Shown in pieces: positions 63,156-64,000 of a stretch of 64,000 bases of DNA. Each line of letters begins with the position of its first letter. The first letter of the stretch is position 1. The notes under the pieces are model-generated. The model was not told the DNA's origin. It worked only from the letters and a program-made list of their open reading frames with translations, and made no database searches. The position numbers and the translations under genes were made by a program. This DNA is from Streptomyces sp. D2-8. Its GTDB lineage: Bacteria; Actinomycetota; Actinomycetes; Streptomycetales; Streptomycetaceae. The DNA lies in contig NZ_JAAHBP010000020.1 in NCBI RefSeq assembly GCF_023184515.1, positions 154,678 to 218,677 on the forward strand, read 5' to 3'.

Positions 63156-63764
63156 TCAATCGGCCATGGCGTCCGCACGGACCAGGCGGCGGACTTGTAC
63201 CACGTAGAGGACTCCTGCCCACCAGTACAGCGTTGTACCCCATCCGGCGAACGCCCATCCGAAAATAGCAGCCAGTGACGAGATCCAGCCACTTCCGTCA
63301 CTGAGCAGAAGCAGGGGGAAGGCGTACATCAGGTTGAAGGTGGCGGCCTTACCCAGGAAGTTCACCTGGGGCGGCGGATAGCCGTGCCGGCGGAGGATGC
63401 CCACCATCACCAGCAGGACCAGCTCTCGCGCCAGAAGTGCAGCGGTCAGCCAGAGGGGCAGAATCTCGCGCCAGGTGAGGCCGACCAAGGTCGAAAGAAT
63501 GTAGAGCCGGTCAGCCGCAGGATCGAGGAGCCGACCGAGGCTGCTGATCTGGTTCCAGCGCCGCGCGAGCTTGCCGTCCAGGTAGTCACTGACGCCGCTC
63601 AGGGCCAGTACCAGAAGGGCCCAGCCGTCACTCTTGGGTCCACCGAACTCAGGACGCAGGATCAGCCACAGGAAGACGGGCACGCCGACGAGACGAGCCA
63701 TGCTGAGGATGTTCGGGATGGTGAGCACACGGTCCGTCTGGACGCGAGTCTCCTGAACCTCCAC
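63156..63764 (-). CDS. CDP-alcohol phosphatidyltransferase (PgsA-like)
   Basis: 202 aa. Motif DYLDGKLARRW...GRLLDPAAD (DxxDG..AR..G..D..D, about 56-83) binds the CDP-lipid. Four to six helices. Position matches pgsA2 (Rv1822). Acceptor alcohol unknown. GTG 63764 follows AGGAGG. Confidence 0.9.
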   Translation of the reverse strand: MEVQETRVQTDRVLTIPNILSMARLVGVPVFLWLILRPEFGGPKSDGWALLVLALSGVSDYLDGKLARRWNQISSLGRLLDPAADRLYILSTLVGLTWREILPLWLTAALLARELVLLVMVGILRRHGYPPPQVNFLGKAATFNLMYAFPLLLLSDGSGWISSLAAIFGWAFAGWGTTLYWWAGVLYVVQVRRLVRADAMAD

Positions 63765-63819
63765 CCGGGGGCCTCCTGTGGGAAAAGTGCCAACGATGCC
63801 CCCTGACCCTACCTCAACA

Positions 63820-63864
63820 CAAAAAAGCTCTGGCTCTTGGGCGGTGTGCCCAAGAGCCAGAGCT
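63820..63864 (-). terminator. rRNA operon terminator
   Basis: AGCTCTGGCTCTTGGGC (63826-63842) pairs with GCCCAAGAGCCAGAGCT (63848-63864): 17 perfect pairs, then six T on the minus strand (63825-63820). Ends the rRNA operon. Confidence 0.95.
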
Positions 63865-63875
63865 CTAAAAGGAGT

Positions 63876-63992
63876 TCGGCGGCGTCCTACTCTCCCACAG
63901 GGTCCCCCCTGCAGTACCATCGGCGCTGTAAGGCTTAGCTTCCGGGTTCGGAATGTAACCGGGCGTTTCCCCTACGCTATAACCACCGAAAC
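63876..63992 (-). rRNA. rrf: 5S ribosomal RNA
   Basis: The minus strand begins GTTTCGGTGGTTATAGCGTA and contains the universal CGCCCGGTTACATTCCGAAC and GATGGTACTGCAGGGG; it ends GGACGCCGCCGAA. Length about 117 nt, normal. The rest of the rRNA operon lies beyond the right edge. Confidence 0.97.
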
Positions 63993-64000
63993 ACTATGAA

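Overview
This 64 kb window is chromosomal DNA from a Streptomyces or a very close relative. Evidence: very high GC with strong third-position GC bias, many GTG starts, GGAGG-type ribosome sites mixed with probably leaderless starts (TAnnnT about 7 nt before the start codon), a third elongation factor Tu gene (tuf3 type), a DUF5999 protein, and the actinobacterial block pgsA / DUF881 / small basic protein / DUF881 / FHA protein / FtsR / DUF151 nuclease / MerR / gcvP. I see no prophage, insertion sequence, tRNA or CRISPR array. It reads as core-arm chromosome with small catabolic and regulatory modules and a few gene relics.

Layout. 1-6.8 kb: the 5' part of a membrane-tethered sigma-factor-like protein (running off the left edge), a small TTA-containing ORF overlapping galU by ATGA, a thioesterase, two secreted or membrane-anchored proteins, an MFS exporter and a spermidine-synthase-like methyltransferase. 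6.8-12.5 kb: tuf3, a VTT-domain membrane protein, a thiolase relic facing an HxlR regulator, uppP, and small conserved proteins. 12.5-19.4 kb: lnt, an oxidoreductase plus FAD monooxygenase pair with a divergent TetR gene and twin operators, DinB-like, lipoprotein and TPR proteins, ung. 19.4-26.6 kb: an oligopeptide-type binding protein, two SDR genes, an Excalibur protein, a HipA-like kinase coupled to DUF3037, a Rieske lipoprotein, an isochorismatase-fold protein. 26.6-34.9 kb: LysR/EamA, MocR facing PPOX-paiB, and two more EamA exporters, one behind a candidate leader peptide; then Clp-N and SRPBCC proteins. 34.9-41.8 kb: PadR, MBL hydrolase, PhzF, CPBP protease, GCS2 ligase and Streptomyces-specific small proteins. 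42-47.4 kb: a xylo-oligosaccharide locus (LacI regulator, GH10 xylanase, three-gene ABC importer). 48-49.8 kb: DUF1707 and two Mop/TOBE proteins. 49.8-64 kb: gcvP with a glycine riboswitch, PRC-barrel protein, dinB, and the long leftward conserved block up to a CDP-alcohol phosphatidyltransferase, then the 3' end of an rRNA operon (5S rRNA and terminator).

How they work together. The clearest functional units are the xylobiose-type uptake locus with a LacI operator beside the binding-protein start; the glycine cleavage P-protein under a glycine riboswitch; the TetR-controlled monooxygenase/oxidoreductase; the MocR-controlled flavin-binding pair; and the growth and cell-division block, whose FHA protein keeps the ETTS phospho-switch motif of mycobacterial GarA. 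The most unusual signals are the leader peptide with a Pro-Pro-Pro run ahead of an EamA exporter, the galU-coupled TTA ORF, the sigma/zinc-finger/transmembrane fusion, the degenerate phosphomannomutase half of the nucleotidyltransferase at 60.5-63.0 kb, and the HipA-DUF3037 pair. No wholly new multi-gene system stands out; these are candidate novelties, not demonstrated ones.
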